NCBI RefSeq assembly: GCF_021130785.1
Contig: NC_060209.1
Span: forward strand, 23,746,001-23,810,000
Length of the DNA: 64,000 nt
Source: Homalodisca vitripennis
Taxonomy: Eukaryota; Arthropoda; Insecta; Hemiptera; Cicadellidae
Direction of reading: 5' to 3'
Shown: one piece after another, positions 23,549-35,214 of the stretch
How positions within the stretch are numbered: the stretch's first letter is position 1
How the letters are laid out: each line of letters starts with the position of its first letter
Program-made: the position numbers and the translations under genes
The notes under the pieces: model-generated
Seen by the model: only the letters and a program-made list of their open reading frames with translations
What the model was told of the DNA's origin: nothing
Database searches by the model: none

Positions 23549-26500
23549 CGTAATTGTATATAATAATTGTGTTTAAATTATTTCTACTTCCACAGCTTAA
23601 TAGTTATTTATTTCTAAAAAGGTTACTCACTGTATTGCCATTGATAAGTAAGCTCTGTGACAAACCTGCAAAACAACAATGTACTGTTAGCACGACAAGT
23701 CTAGTAGATTTGTTGCAAGAACATGAAATACATGTTTTTTGGATTGAGAAATATTTTTACTACTGCCAAACTTATTTTGGTTATTGCTTAATTTCATACT
23801 GTACCATCACCATCGCTTGTACTACCAATGCAGGAGTTGCTACTTTTGTCTAGCAATCCGTGTCCACAAATACTTAGTTACGTGCACGCTGTTTGTTTAA
23901 TATATTGATTAACACTGTTGATTTACATATTAAATAATCTTGTTTAGTTCTATAAGTATAATATTGTTTAATACTATGCAATTCTGTATGGTATTATAAA
24001 CACTATTTTGTGTATTCACTGATTTAATAATAATAATGCTATATCAACAACGCCTAGTAGGCAGTAAAATATTAAGAATAAGTAATAAGTGAGAAACGAT
24101 ATTGGAAGCAGAATAGTTGGTGAACTTGGACAATTCAAGATGCGTAGGGAATTAGTTTTGTAGCAATTAAATATACTTGGACATATTTATTTGTTTATTG
24201 CAGTGGTCAGATCAAAGCATTACTAAACCTGTAGTTCAGCATTAAAACGTAAAACACACAACAATGCGTATATATAAAACAATCATTTTAAGGTCCCATT
24301 GGTTACGTGCCAAGTAGGTAGAGAATTTGCATATCGCAACCGGGAGGAACATGCAACCGGAGCAATAAATGCAAGGATAAGACATTTTTACTCAATAAAT
24401 ATAACAAGTCACTAACTTGACAAAAACGTATAGCCTGTTTTTGATAGCAGCAAACGCCTGTTATTTACGAGCATATTACCAAAGGTTTTGGCAAGAAAGT
24501 TCTGGACACGCAACGTGTTTCCGGCAAATTATCTACAGTGACCTACATTTTTGTCTGGTATATTTTAATTGCGAAAAACACCTTTTGAATTAATTTTCTT
24601 TCATAAGCCGTTACTAAAATATTGATTTCTCAAAATATGTATACAACTTACGAGAAACTCTAGTATGTGGAGAATATACACTGCGGGGAGATGTTTTGAA
24701 AGAATTAATTCTTTTTTCAGTTGAGATCAAACCATAAGGTAAACCATGCAACCAACTTAAGAAATAATAATTTTTACAAGCACTTTATCCTTCCAGTCTT
24801 GAACCAAGAAAATTAATATCTTAACTAGGGTAATAATATTTTCTTTGCTATCAGAAAATTACATGAATTAAATAACACAGGTCGATTAATAGTTTAAAAT
24901 AAAGTTAAATTGATCACTTACTAATTTTATTCCGCCTCAACACAGAAGTGTTTCTATCCTATTCTATCCGGTCAAATATACACGGTACCAATTATTCAGC
25001 TTCCATCTGCTCGCAAATTATTTTCCTCTCCCACACCAGGTTATTATCATTCTCCGAAATTATTGGTCTCCTAGTTATATGCCAGGAACTTGCCCACGCC
25101 ATAGCATTTCTTTGAGGCTACAATCCCTTTGAGGTGGATACCTTGAGCATTTCTTGAATTTTGAGTGAGTTTAGAAAATCACTTCCTCATCAGCACTATA
25201 GTATAAATTTAAATATAAAATCTATTGGAAAAACTATTTCATGATTTCCAAAATTATGTTGAAAAGACAATAAAGAATTTTACTTCATCAAAACTAACCT
25301 GAGTCTTATTGGAGCAAATCGGCTTACCCGGATAAGAAAAAACATCCGGTAGTTTCCTCACTAACTTTACTTTATTAGCCGCAATTTGGGATTGGGAATT
25401 CAGCTTCACGGATAAATTTCAAGTTCAATATGAAAGGTGAGAACAGAAATCTATTGTATCTGCGGTAACAATATGATACTGACCTCATGGTAGATCAAGA
25501 ATATATTTTCAAATTACGAACTTCATGGTAAAGGGAATATTCAGGATAATTTTCCATTTACGTTACTCTCCTACAATATTGTGGTGCTTTACATAAAGCA
25601 GGTTTGACGGTAATCAGACTAACATCATACTTGTAAACATCCCAATCTCAAGTAAGCATATTTTAAAAATAGTTTAGCATACTTACAGTTTTTTAATTTG
25701 AATTTGAATTTCTAAGCTAAATCGACGACCGTAACTTGCTAGCTTCGAGTTTGGGTTGAAAGTAAATTATCGACGGAAATCCTGCGTCACAAAATTATAG
25801 CTAGACAGCATTCGAAATTATATTTAAGCTAATATTTATGTGGTCATGGAGTATTGAAATTTTACAAAAATATCAGTTATTTTAAAGAATACTGTTTCCC
25901 TTGTTTTTCTAACTATTTGTAAAACTCTTTTCTATTCTAATGATGACTAAAAATATAAACTACCATTATGAACACTTGTGATTTTGTTACATTTGAATTT
26001 TTAACAGCTTAATCTTGTAAAATAATCAAATAATCAACGGGAACTGGTTTAAATAGCAAAAACCTCAAGTACATTATAAAATTATTTACAAGACATGTGT
26101 CATTATCGCAATATAGTACAACATAACATTATTTTTAGCCTAACTAGATTTTTTAAGTTTTCTCTTTGCTACAATACATTTTTTCCCCTTTAGTCAATTA
26201 TGCAATTGGTAAATATGCTAATATCCTTAGAGTTAAACTGAAAATGCAATATTTTAAATTGTGAACCTAATATTGCTTGGTAAATACCTTTGTAATATTG
26301 GTTATTTAAGTGAAAAAGGGCTATAACAGGAAAATTTTAGGTTTTCTATAAAATTTTACTATTCTAAGAGAAAATATTATCTCTCAGTATGAAATATAAA
26401 TATAAAAACTCTATTATATCAAATAAAAAAATGACATGGGAAACTTTACTTACAAATTTACTAAAAGGTTACATTTAAGGAAAGTCTAGGAGTTAATTCC

Positions 26501-27885
26501 AAAGAATGAAAACGGAAAGTGTTCTCCAAAGTGAAAATTAATTTTTTATAAATGTGAACGAGATATTTTAGCAAGTTTATTTTATTGTATTTCGTTTGAA
26601 GTTTAATTGGCTATAAATGTTGAAAATTTTACATTGAGCTTTCATGGGGAAATTTTCATTATTTTACTAATTACATGGTTTGATGTACAAAACATAAACG
26701 ATATTTAATAACATATCAAGTTTACATATCAATGTCCAGTTCAAAACAAAGTGGTATAAGTAAGTGAATAGCAGTGATAATGGATACATTTATTACATTC
26801 ATACCCATGGGCAAACATTTTAATAAAACCTATTTATTCTCTCAGTACGAGTAATCTTGAACGGTTATTATTTAAATACACTTTAATGCATATTATATCA
26901 GTTTGTCCTGTAAGTATTTATGTAGAGAAAATTATCGTTTAATATAACGTTTATTTTACCTTGAAAAGGTATTTTAATTAAATTATAACATTTTATCACA
27001 ATATCATTACTATAATTGCATAATAATTAAAATAAATACATGTGTTAAACTACACGTTCGCAAATGTATGGAAATCTGCGTAATTAACGGAGCATAAAAT
27101 AAATCATGAATACATTTGCATAAGTGGAGTAAACAAAAGAGATGAGATTTGCATTCCTAATCCGATTTCCATGACGAATCTTTCCGTTATTAATCTTTAA
27201 ACCCATTAAATTATAAGTCTGGGCCTGAACAAAAATTTAAAACTAACTATATTAGCGTTGCTTCAGTATTATTTTCGGATAATTTCACTGCTTACCCATT
27301 CAGTTAAAGTAAATTATTTTCCGGCATTAGTTTGCTTTCATGTATTTTACTTAGTTTTTGCTAAATAACTCCTTGCACCACGTCTAAAGTGAAAGACAAC
27401 AGATTTATGTTATTTGTACAATTACAACTGTTTTCATTCACGATGTTGCTTGTTAAATATGTAGACTCCATATTATTTGAAAGATAATGATTTTATTAAT
27501 ATTTAAAAGCACTAAAATATTACCAAACTTTTATCAAGATTATAATAGTAATGTAAATACTGGAACTATTACAAAAGTGTGAAGATTTTTTGATCTTATG
27601 GAATAACGTAGCAATGCACATCTTCACCATCGTGTGTATGAAACTATATTATTATTTATTACTAATTACATTCAGTTGCATTAAATTTTAAATTGCTATA
27701 AATACGATTTATACGAAAAACATTAATGGTGCAGTGCATCATAGTAATAATACAAAACTAATTAAATACTGAAAATATTTTATATAATTAATTCTACAAA
27801 AATTACTTGTCCCCTTTAAGATATAATATGAAAAACTTGAGCAATAAAGTAGCAATTAATAAAATAAAAACAAAAAATTATGGTT
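23549..27885. other. 4.3 kb of AT-rich DNA, nothing recognised
   Basis: The longest frame (99 aa, 23554-23853, plus) shows no domain motif. Bases 25040-25200 are slightly less AT-rich but unassigned. No array, terminal repeat or RNA gene seen. Confidence 0.55.
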
Positions 27886-28700
27886 GCCTGTAAAGTCGGT
27901 TTTACGGGCGAAGATTTTACGTGACAACGTCTTTTTCTCGGTAGAATATTTATTGATATGAATATTATTAAATTGCACAATAGGAACAAGGAATTGAATG
28001 AAAATAAGAATTGCACAAATGTTAACTATAGAAATATATTTTGTTTACTAAAACATTGTACATAATTTGAAATTAATTAAAATTTGTTATTGTAAATGGT
28101 AAAGTTAAATAAAACATTTACTAAAATTGGAATTTGAAATTCTTGCTAAACACAGTTAAATTCTAACTCCGCGCGTGGTGATTGGTCGGTTTAGTTCGTT
28201 TGTTTGGTCGCACTGTTATGACAGGTTAGAGGTTATAATTTGTTATTTTAAATGTTTGACTAGCAATACGCGCTGTTTCTTCTCAATCGACTGAATTACG
28301 ATTGATTGCAGAGTGATTTAAACTAATAATTTATTTAACACTATCAACATTTGTCAATAGTATGACATAACCTATAAACTCAGTTTCTCAACTTTTGTGT
28401 CAATCTAACAATTAATCAATCAATCATAGTTTACGATAATGAAATATCAGTGTACAATTATTTACCTTTATTGTTGTAGTTGTTGTAAATGACGAATCTA
28501 AGCACTCCACATTTTCACGAATAAACATAGTTATCTGCTTTATCCCGTGCGGCGGACCCACAGTTATCTGCTTTATCCCGTGCGGATCCCGTGCGGCGGA
28601 CCCACTGGACGGGCATCGTAACGTTACCGGGCGTTACACTTTTTCATGAGTGACTCCGAGCCGCAACCTAATTTAAGACGTTGTCACGTCAAAATAAAAA
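27886..28700. mobile_element. candidate non-autonomous DNA transposon
   Basis: ATTTTACGTGACAACGTCTT at 27914-27933 is matched in reverse complement by AAGACGTTGTCACGTCAAAA at 28675-28694. Outside the left copy is GTTTTACGGGCG and inside the right copy is TTACCGGGCGTTACAC, which partly correspond. The inside holds GTGGTGATTGGTCGG (28167) and a short direct duplication, CAGTTATCTGCTTTATCCC then GTGCGG, at 28561-28585 repeating 28526-28551. The body is much more CpG-rich at its right end than the surroundings. No transposase frame is present. Exact ends and target-site duplication are unresolved. Confidence 0.5.
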
Positions 28701-29386
28701 GAAACTTAGTAAAATCTTGAATTGAATAAACGGAATAATAAGCCAAGTCCATTCCTACAAAACTTTATAGCATGTAAATATAATGTAATACAAACTATAT
28801 GACCATGTATATCAGCCTGTTTGTTTATACTATTATTTCTTCCGCTCTATTTGGTTTTATATGAGTTATTATTACATAAAACGTTTATAATCTTATAACT
28901 TAATAATGTTAAATGATAGTTTTTCTTGGGTTGAATATGATATGAGACAATTTCTGAGGTATTAATACAGTAACTCCAAAGTTTAGATTAATTCCTTCCA
29001 ATGCATTTGCAAATCCATTAACTCATAAAATTAATCATGTTGTTTTAGAGCTGACCAACTTAACTTTAAATTACTTCAACTTTATTTACTAATATTCCTT
29101 AAATAAATCTTCACCGGTTACAGGGTAAAACAATGTTTAATAATTTTTATAGAAGGTCCAAAAACGCAATTCAATACGCCAATTAAAGATAATGAAACAT
29201 TTGCTTCTGTCTATAATGCAAAAATTAATGATAAAGGCATAAAATAATACATTAACCTTGAATTACTTAATAATATGGCATGAATAAGAGATATAATATA
29301 AAAGAAAATGTTTTAAGTGTAGCAATTAATGTTTTAATTAATTCCGCTTATCCTACTATGCTGAAATTTACGCTGCACAGTTGGGA
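28701..29386. other. AT-rich DNA, nothing recognised
   Basis: No features seen. Confidence 0.6.
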
Positions 29387-29613
29387 GTGCCGGTAGCCGA
29401 GCGGTCTAAGACGTTGGACTTCGAGTCTGAGTTAGAGATAGCGCAGGTTCGAATCCTGTCTGTGACCGTAGCACCTTTTATCAGTGCCATCGACCTTGTA
29501 CTGTATCGACTCTCCCTCTTATTTTCTGCTTGATATGATCCTCGCACAGGCCAGTGGCCAATGAGGACGGGCAGAGTAAGGCTTAAAAGGGGATCGGCTT
29601 CTCCTAAAAAAAA
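29387..29613 (+). mobile_element. tRNA-derived SINE, family 1, copy B
   Basis: The head (29387-29467) has A-box region GGTAGCCGAGCGGTCTAAG and B box CAGGTTCGAATCCTG. The body repeats that of copy A at 19149 (ATCGACCTTGTACTGTATCG, ATGAGGACGGGCAGAGTAAG, GGATCGGCTTCTCC) and ends in eight A. The anticodon stem can still be drawn, with loop CTTCGAG, but the acceptor stem does not pair. The minus-strand frames here are shadows. Confidence 0.93.
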
Positions 29614-29765
29614 TGACCGTAGCACTTTTTATCAGTACCATCGACCTTGTACTGTATCGACTCTCCCTCTTATTTTCAGCTTGATACGATCCTCGCACAG
29701 GCCAGTGGCCCATGAGGACGGGCAGAGTAAGGCTTAAAAGGGGATCGGCTTCTCCTAAAAAAAAA
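29614..29765 (+). mobile_element. second, headless SINE body in tandem
   Basis: Directly after the A tail of copy B a second body starts with TGACCGTAGCAC, has no tRNA head, and runs to its own A tail (152 bases against 151 for the first body). At several sites it agrees with copy A at 19 kb rather than with its neighbour (CACTTTTTATCAGTACC, GTGGCCCATGAGG), so it is not simply a recent duplication of the adjacent body. Confidence 0.92.
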
Positions 29766-29804
29766 TCTAAATACTCCAATGTAAGACTACGCTACACCAC
29801 GTAT

Positions 29805-30080
29805 TACCAAGGTTTGCTAAGGTTGCATGCAAAATTTCAAATCTATATAGCTCATTTCATTATCAAGATATCCTACGGACAAATATACAGAAAATATTTA
29901 TATCCCCACGCCAGACAAAAGAGAAATTGTGTTATTCTGATGAACGATCAATAACGCACCACCATTATTATATAACCCATTCTTGTCTATGTAGAAATGA
30001 AGTTTCATACAAAGTTCAAAGTGTACAGATGAAATCTTTCTGATGATATCCTGCTACATGATACATTCACATTTTTGTTC
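29805..30080 (+). repeat. dispersed repeat (family with 15218 and 59615)
   Basis: GTTGCATGCAAAATTTCAAA, then CTCATTTCATTATCAAGATA and TCCTACGGACAAATATACAG, then CACCACCATTATTATATAAC and TTCTTGTCTATGTAG. The same order appears, diverged, at 15218-15375 and 59615-59770. A further half copy seems to follow at 30000-30080. The element class is unknown. Confidence 0.6.
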
Positions 30081-30418
30081 AGCAAGTTATGTTTTATAAA
30101 AGTGTTCAAATAAGAGTTCCGGTAAGCTATCGCGGTTACTGCAGCGTAGAAGTGCGTAAATATTGGTACTGACTGTTAACATTGACTCCAGTCTTCTAAA
30201 TTTTCTTTTCGCTATATGAATAAAATTATAAATTGTAAAAATCTCATATGATTGTACGCAGTTAGCTGTATTTATTTTAATATAATTTATTTACTCAAAA
30301 ATTTTCTCCTTTTCATCATGGCACCCTTAAGACAGATTTAAAAATTTTCGTTAACGCTCATTCAAATCCCATGGAGCGTCTGCACCATAATTAAACTAGT
30401 TTTCGAAATATGACTAGT

Positions 30419-30478
30419 TTTCATTTCTGTATGACTGTGTATCATGACAGACAGATATACAGTCATACAGAAATGAAA
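30419..30478. repeat. short inverted repeat, 25-bp arms
   Basis: TTTCATTTCTGTATGACTGT (arm 30419-30443) pairs with ACAGTCATACAGAAATGAAA (arm 30454-30478) around a 10-base loop, with one mismatch. The arm sequence matches the GACAxACATACAGAAATGAA end found in the dispersed repeat family, so this may be a head-to-head joint of two such ends. Confidence 0.9.
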
Positions 30479-30499
30479 TATTTCCAGCTCGACGAGTGC

Positions 30500-31990
30500 T
30501 AGGATTCAACTACCTAACAAATAACACACCACATAGTGCATAATTATCATGTAATAATTTATCTTAAGGATCCAACCGCTAAGGGTGTTCTCATATAATA
30601 TAAAAGGCATGTTGTATATTGAGTAACACAATTAGAACAAATACCTGTATCCTTATTAGCACCATAGATAAATTCTTTTGTATAATATTTCCCCACTTAT
30701 TTTGCCTTTATCTCAATCAGTTTGTATTTAAAACATAAATCACAACAATTTGATAGAAGCATAACAGACAAATTAAAATTTGTATGTAAATATTTTTACG
30801 GATTTGTAAAATATTTATAAAAAATATCAATTTTAAACAAAATAATGAATAAATAAAAGTATAAAAAAAGAATATGGCACGTAAGAATGAAATTTAAAGT
30901 TATGTCCAACAATGAAACTTTCTCTATATCCGTTTATATACCTCCGAACATGTACTGAAAGTAGTAAGTTACTTAATGTAAACCACTTCACATATCATAA
31001 TGATTTTGATATGATGGAACGGTTTTTATATTTAACGTACGTATTATGCCATAACAATATGATTCATAATACATATTTTATATTAACGTGCTTTATGTTT
31101 CTTGGCCATTTACATACCTTAATGTCTTCTCTAGTAAAAGTTAACTTTTATCATCATAACATAAACAAATGTACGAGGCTACTCGTAATCATATTATTCC
31201 AAATGTAGAGTTTTATAGAGATGCGAATATAGCTCAATTTCACCTTCCACTCAGTACAGCGTCCGAAATATGACACTGTCATAAACTCCCCCCCCTGGTA
31301 TCTGAGGTCCACGGTTGTCTGCAGAGATCCAAAAAAGTTGCCCATGTTGAGATTAAAATAAGGCTAAACCTAATAATCTTATTAATTTTTCACAGTTTTA
31401 TTTTTAATATTCAAGACATTTATAAAACTAAACACTTCACTAAAAGCAACAATATGACAATGGTTACATGACCTATGTATATAACTGAGATGAATCTAGA
31501 GATATTACAGTTACAATAAAAATTAAATCACTTCCTGAATATTGAACACTTAACTTAGGAAAAACGATACGAGAAAATTCAATTAGATATAAAATTATAC
31601 TTTAAATAATTATAGTATGTTATGTATGAGGTTAGTTATAAATGCGTAGTAGCATAATATAATACTAAATAACACATAATTCGGTCAAATTAGTAAATGT
31701 TAAAATTTAAAACTTATAACGTACCGTAAATTTTAATATTAGTTACATATAAATAAAACGTCATACAATTATATTAGTATACAATATATGTAAATGGCAT
31801 TAATCTTTAATACCATTAATATACACGTATTATTAATTTATGGCTGCGAGTATGTGAAGTTTAGCACTCGAGTAGGCGGAAACCTATTATTTATTATCAG
31901 GATATTAAATAATTTTTAATAAGTTTATTTACTAATATTTATTATAACTATATATTCTATTATTTAACTAAGATTGAATCTTAAAAAAGA
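30500..31990. other. AT-rich DNA, nothing recognised
   Basis: The 98-aa plus-strand frame at 30912 is AT-driven without motifs. Confidence 0.6.
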
Positions 31991-31995
31991 TAATT

Positions 31996-32110
31996 GCTCT
32001 GTCACGTAGTGGTATCACACTCGCCCATCAAGTGAGAGACTTGGGTTCGATTCCCGTCTGAGCAAGTACTTCTTGTGATTCAATATTTAATGAAAATAAT
32101 TACTGAATTT
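31996..32110 (+). mobile_element. tRNA-derived SINE, family 2, copy A
   Basis: The 69-base head (31996-32064) has tRNA layout: GTAGTGGTATCACACTCGCC (A-box and D-arm region), anticodon stem CTCGC/GTGAG with loop CCATCAA, and GGGTTCGATTCCCG (B box and T arm). The first four bases of the acceptor stem still pair with the 3' side, the rest do not. The sequence then runs into AGTACTTCTTGTGATTC and TTTAATGAAAATAA, and this body is shared with the copies at 45437-45552 and 63912-64000. The common body argues for a SINE rather than a lone tRNA gene. Confidence 0.8.
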
Positions 32111-32160
32111 TGAGGGTTAATTTTTTAAACTTAATTTCAACCAAACATAAAGCATATAAA

Positions 32161-32856
32161 ACCTCTACAACTGACATAATAATGCATAAATAATTCTCTA
32201 ATTCTAGACTGTTGGATGGTCAATATTATCACAAGGATGAGATTCAGTACAGTTTACATTTTAGGAAAACAGTTAATCCCCCAAAGCAGGCAGCAATGTC
32301 ACACGATCAGATTTAAACTGTATTTGCATATAAAACCTCTACAACTGACATAGTAATGCATAAATAATTGTCTAATTCTAGAGTGTTGGATGGTCAATAT
32401 TATCACAAGGATGAGATTCAGTACAGTTCACATTTTAGGAAAACAGTTAATCCCCCAAAGCAGGCAGCAATGTCACACAATCAGATTTAAACTGTATTTG
32501 CATATAAAACCTCTACAACTGACATAGTAATGCATAAATAATTCTCTAATTCTAGACTTTTGGATGGTCAATATTATCACAAAGATAAGATTCCGTATAG
32601 TGCACATTTTAGGAAAACAGTTAATCCCCCAAAGCAGGCAGCAATGTCACACAATCAGATTTAAACTGTATTTGCATATAAAACCTCTACAACTGACATA
32701 ATAATGCATAAATATTTCTCTAATTCTAGACTGTTGGATGGTCAATATTATCACAAGGATGAGATTCAGTACAGTTCACATTTTAGGGAAAACAGTTAAT
32801 CCCCCAAAGCAGGCAGCAATGTCACACAATCAGATTTAAACTGTATTTGCATATGC
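32161..32856. repeat. 174-bp tandem repeat, 4 copies
   Basis: ACCTCTACAACTGACATA begins at 32161, 32335, 32509 and 32683, an exact 174-base period. Units contain CTGTTGGATGGTCAATATT, CCCCCAAAGCAGGCAGCAAT and CAGATTTAAACTGTATTTGC, and differ by only a few substitutions, so the array is young. Confidence 0.97.
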
Positions 32857-33135
32857 AAAGCAGACAGCAGGACTGTGGACACATTAACTGGGCGACACAA
32901 CCGCGCAAATCGGTCTCTCCCACGACCACCTCGCCTAATCCTATTTGTGAGGCGTGATAAGATTTGTTGGCGGGTTGCTTTTCAAATGAATTTGGCCAAC
33001 TGAAATGTTTGCTCGTAGCTGTTAGCATTAATATTTAGTTACATTAAGTTGAAGAAATAATTATTGCTATTTGTGAATTGTATGTTTCATTATTATTTTA
33101 AGTATGAGAAATCAAATTATAATATATACTTACGC
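32857..33135. other. unassigned, less AT-rich block
   Basis: Bases 32857-33010 (CACGACCACCTCGCC and nearby) are GC-richer than both adjoining arrays. The 68-aa minus-strand frame here has no recognised motif. Confidence 0.35.
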
Positions 33136-33138
33136 ACT

Positions 33139-33645
33139 TTTTTAAATATTTATATATGCATTTTACATAAAGATTATGCGCCGTAAATAATTTAAAATAT
33201 CTTTTTATTTACCTTTTTAAATATTTATGTATGCGTTTACATAAAGTTTAAGCGCCGTCCGTAATTTAAAATATCTTTTTATTTACCTTTTTAAATATTT
33301 ATGTATGCATTTTACATAAAGTTTAAGTGCCGTCCATAATTTAAAATATCTTTTTATTTACCTTTTTAAATATTTATGTATGCATTTTACATAAAGTTAA
33401 AGCGCCGTCCATAATTTAAAATATCTTTTTATTTACCTTTTTAAATATTTATGTATGCATTTTACATAAAGTTTAAGCGCCGTCCATAATTTAATAATAT
33501 AAATAATGCATTTTAAAAAGTTTAAGTGCGTCCATAATTTAAAATATCTTTTTATTTACCTTTTTAAATATTTATGTATGCATTTTACATAAAGTTTAAG
33601 CGCCGTCCGTAATTTAAAATATCTTTTTATTTTACTTTATTTAAT
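33139..33645. repeat. 75-bp tandem repeat, ~6.5 copies
   Basis: TTTTTAAATATTTATGTATG recurs at 33139, 33214, 33288, 33363, 33438 and 33561. Units carry TTTACATAAAGTTTAAGCGC and CGTCCATAATTTAAAATATC. Between 33438 and 33561 one extra unit is shortened to about 48 bases by an internal deletion. The first copy is the most diverged. Confidence 0.96.
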
Positions 33646-34065
33646 GAATAATACAATCGATGAATGAATTGGTCACTGACATACAAGATATTTATTTAAG
33701 TTGGAATTTACCCACTGATATGATGGCTTACCAAAGAAGATCTTTTTAGTATTCACTGAAGCTGTTACGGGAATAATAAGCACACTTCTTGAAAACAAAA
33801 AAAATTTACACAAATTGTTGCTTACAGAAGAGTTGTTCTATTTCTTGGGGAATTGTAGATTACAAACAGTCATATTTGTGAAATTCCACGGTTGTGTTTC
33901 AGTCATTCGTTATGAAAATACTCTGTTAAATTTTAACAGGGAAAGTCAGTGGCAGCCTAACAGTAGTATAGAACTTTAGGAATGAATATTCTGGACTCTC
34001 GTGAATCCTAATGTATACTAGACAATAAGACCACTTAATGCAAATATGACTGTGAAATTTCCACA
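33646..34065. other. unassigned
   Basis: No features seen. Confidence 0.5.
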
Positions 34066-34735
34066 TCTATATATATAAAAATGAAACTGTTCGTGTGTAA
34101 CAGCATCACTCACAAACGGCTGGACGGATTCGCCTAATTTTTTTTTTAAATTTGTTCGTCTTGATCTGTAGAAGGTTATAGGATACTTTTTATCCCTTTC
34201 CCGATTCAGGATTCCGCCCCACTGGTTACAGAAATACCCGTAAGAAATGCATTGCAGCAAACATATGTTATTAAGTGAAAGAGTCTTTTCAAATTTTTAA
34301 TCAGCTGTTCTTTGTAAACATATATAATGCGACAAAAAATATATTTATATATAAATTTCTTTACACTTATAGTTTTAAAAGCATAGAGTAAGCTTAAGAG
34401 AAACGACAAATTTTGTTTAAACTGTTTCTGCAATCATAATATATAAAAATGAATGTTTGTGTGTTTGTCCTTTATAGACTCAGAAACTATTGGATCGATC
34501 ACTATGAAAATTTGTATTTTTCTATGTAGAAGGTTTATACGCAATGCCCATTGATGTAACTAACCACCAGGCTGTACTGCAAGATATATAAAAGTTATCA
34601 AAGCGCCTGCAGATTATAAACTGCAATTACAACACAGTAGTTACGTATATTAAAATATCCAAACACTATTTGAAGGCAAAGAAATATACGGGCAAAGCTT
34701 AAGAGACGCGTGCGAAGCCGCGGGGAAACAGCTAG
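34066..34735 (+). mobile_element. composite non-autonomous Helitron-like element
   Basis: The 3' end is well preserved: ACGCGTGCGAAGCCGCGGGG, AAACAGCTAG, then T, matching the known Helitron 3' layout (GC-rich signal, CTRR, insertion before T). Two possible 5' ends precede it. One is at 34066 (A then TCTATATATATAAAAATGAA, with CTGTTCGTGTGTAAC and GGCTGGACGGATTCGCCTAA). The other is at 34434 (A then TCATAATATATAAAAATGAA, with TGTTTGTGTGTTTGTCC and CAGAAACTATTGGATCGATC). Both are typical left ends, so this is either a nested insertion or two elements sharing one 3' end. No coding capacity. Confidence 0.78.
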
Positions 34736-34899
34736 TAGTCGTATAAGAGGAATTTTTCCCTTATGAAAGAAAATGCTCACAAGAATATCATTGCTTCGAA
34801 CGGCTAAGCCTACAGTTGACTGTTCAAAATATCTCAGGCAAAACAATGGGAAAGAGAAGAGGAAAGACTATTAGGTCGGTATACGATTTCTTTTATAAC

Positions 34900-35214
34900 T
34901 TATGGTTGAGAAATGCAATAATAATCTAGTTCAGTACCATGCGGATTAGAATTACGGCTATAACATAAATCCAGTATGAATCGGAGGAAGGCTGGGGTAG
35001 GATAACCAGCCCAGGCGTTGCACTTCTCTAAGAGTCCTTGGCGATCCTCCAGGTGCTCGACAGTCTCCTCAGGTTCTTTGCTTCGTAGCAAGACGGTATG
35101 GGTCCTATAGGAACAGTCTATTAAGTGCGCAGAACTTGTTGCCAATCTCCTGCAGCCGTAGTCTGAACCTTGCATTACACACCGCAGGATATCCAGCAAA
35201 CAGAAGGGCTCCAA
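34900..35214 (-). pseudogene. possible LINE C-terminal fragment
   Basis: A 104-residue minus-strand frame in a less AT-rich block contains SKEPEETVEHLEDR, which resembles the 'C-(E)EETVEHLLxxC' region near the C terminus of many LINE proteins, preceded by a stretch with spaced hydrophobics. The expected cysteines are absent. The frame opens with a methionine near 35214, probably by chance. I cannot exclude an unrelated exon. Family assignment is a weak inference. Confidence 0.22.

Noticed and set aside
29368..29954. 85-aa and 86-aa minus-strand and 80-aa plus-strand frames
   Set aside because: Shadows of the SINE bodies; the two minus-strand peptides are alike simply because the SINE tail is repeated.
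30912..31208. 98-aa plus-strand frame as a small gene
   Set aside because: Length is within chance for AT-rich DNA of this size, and there are no domain, signal-peptide or splice features that stand out.
31996..32064. Functional tRNA gene (loop CCATCAA)
   Set aside because: Only four acceptor-stem pairs remain, the base after the T stem mismatches, and the downstream body is shared with two other copies. SINE preferred, although this is the closest to a real tRNA in the window.
34018..34433. 80-aa and 75-aa minus-strand frames
   Set aside because: They read backwards through a non-autonomous Helitron-like element and show no motifs.
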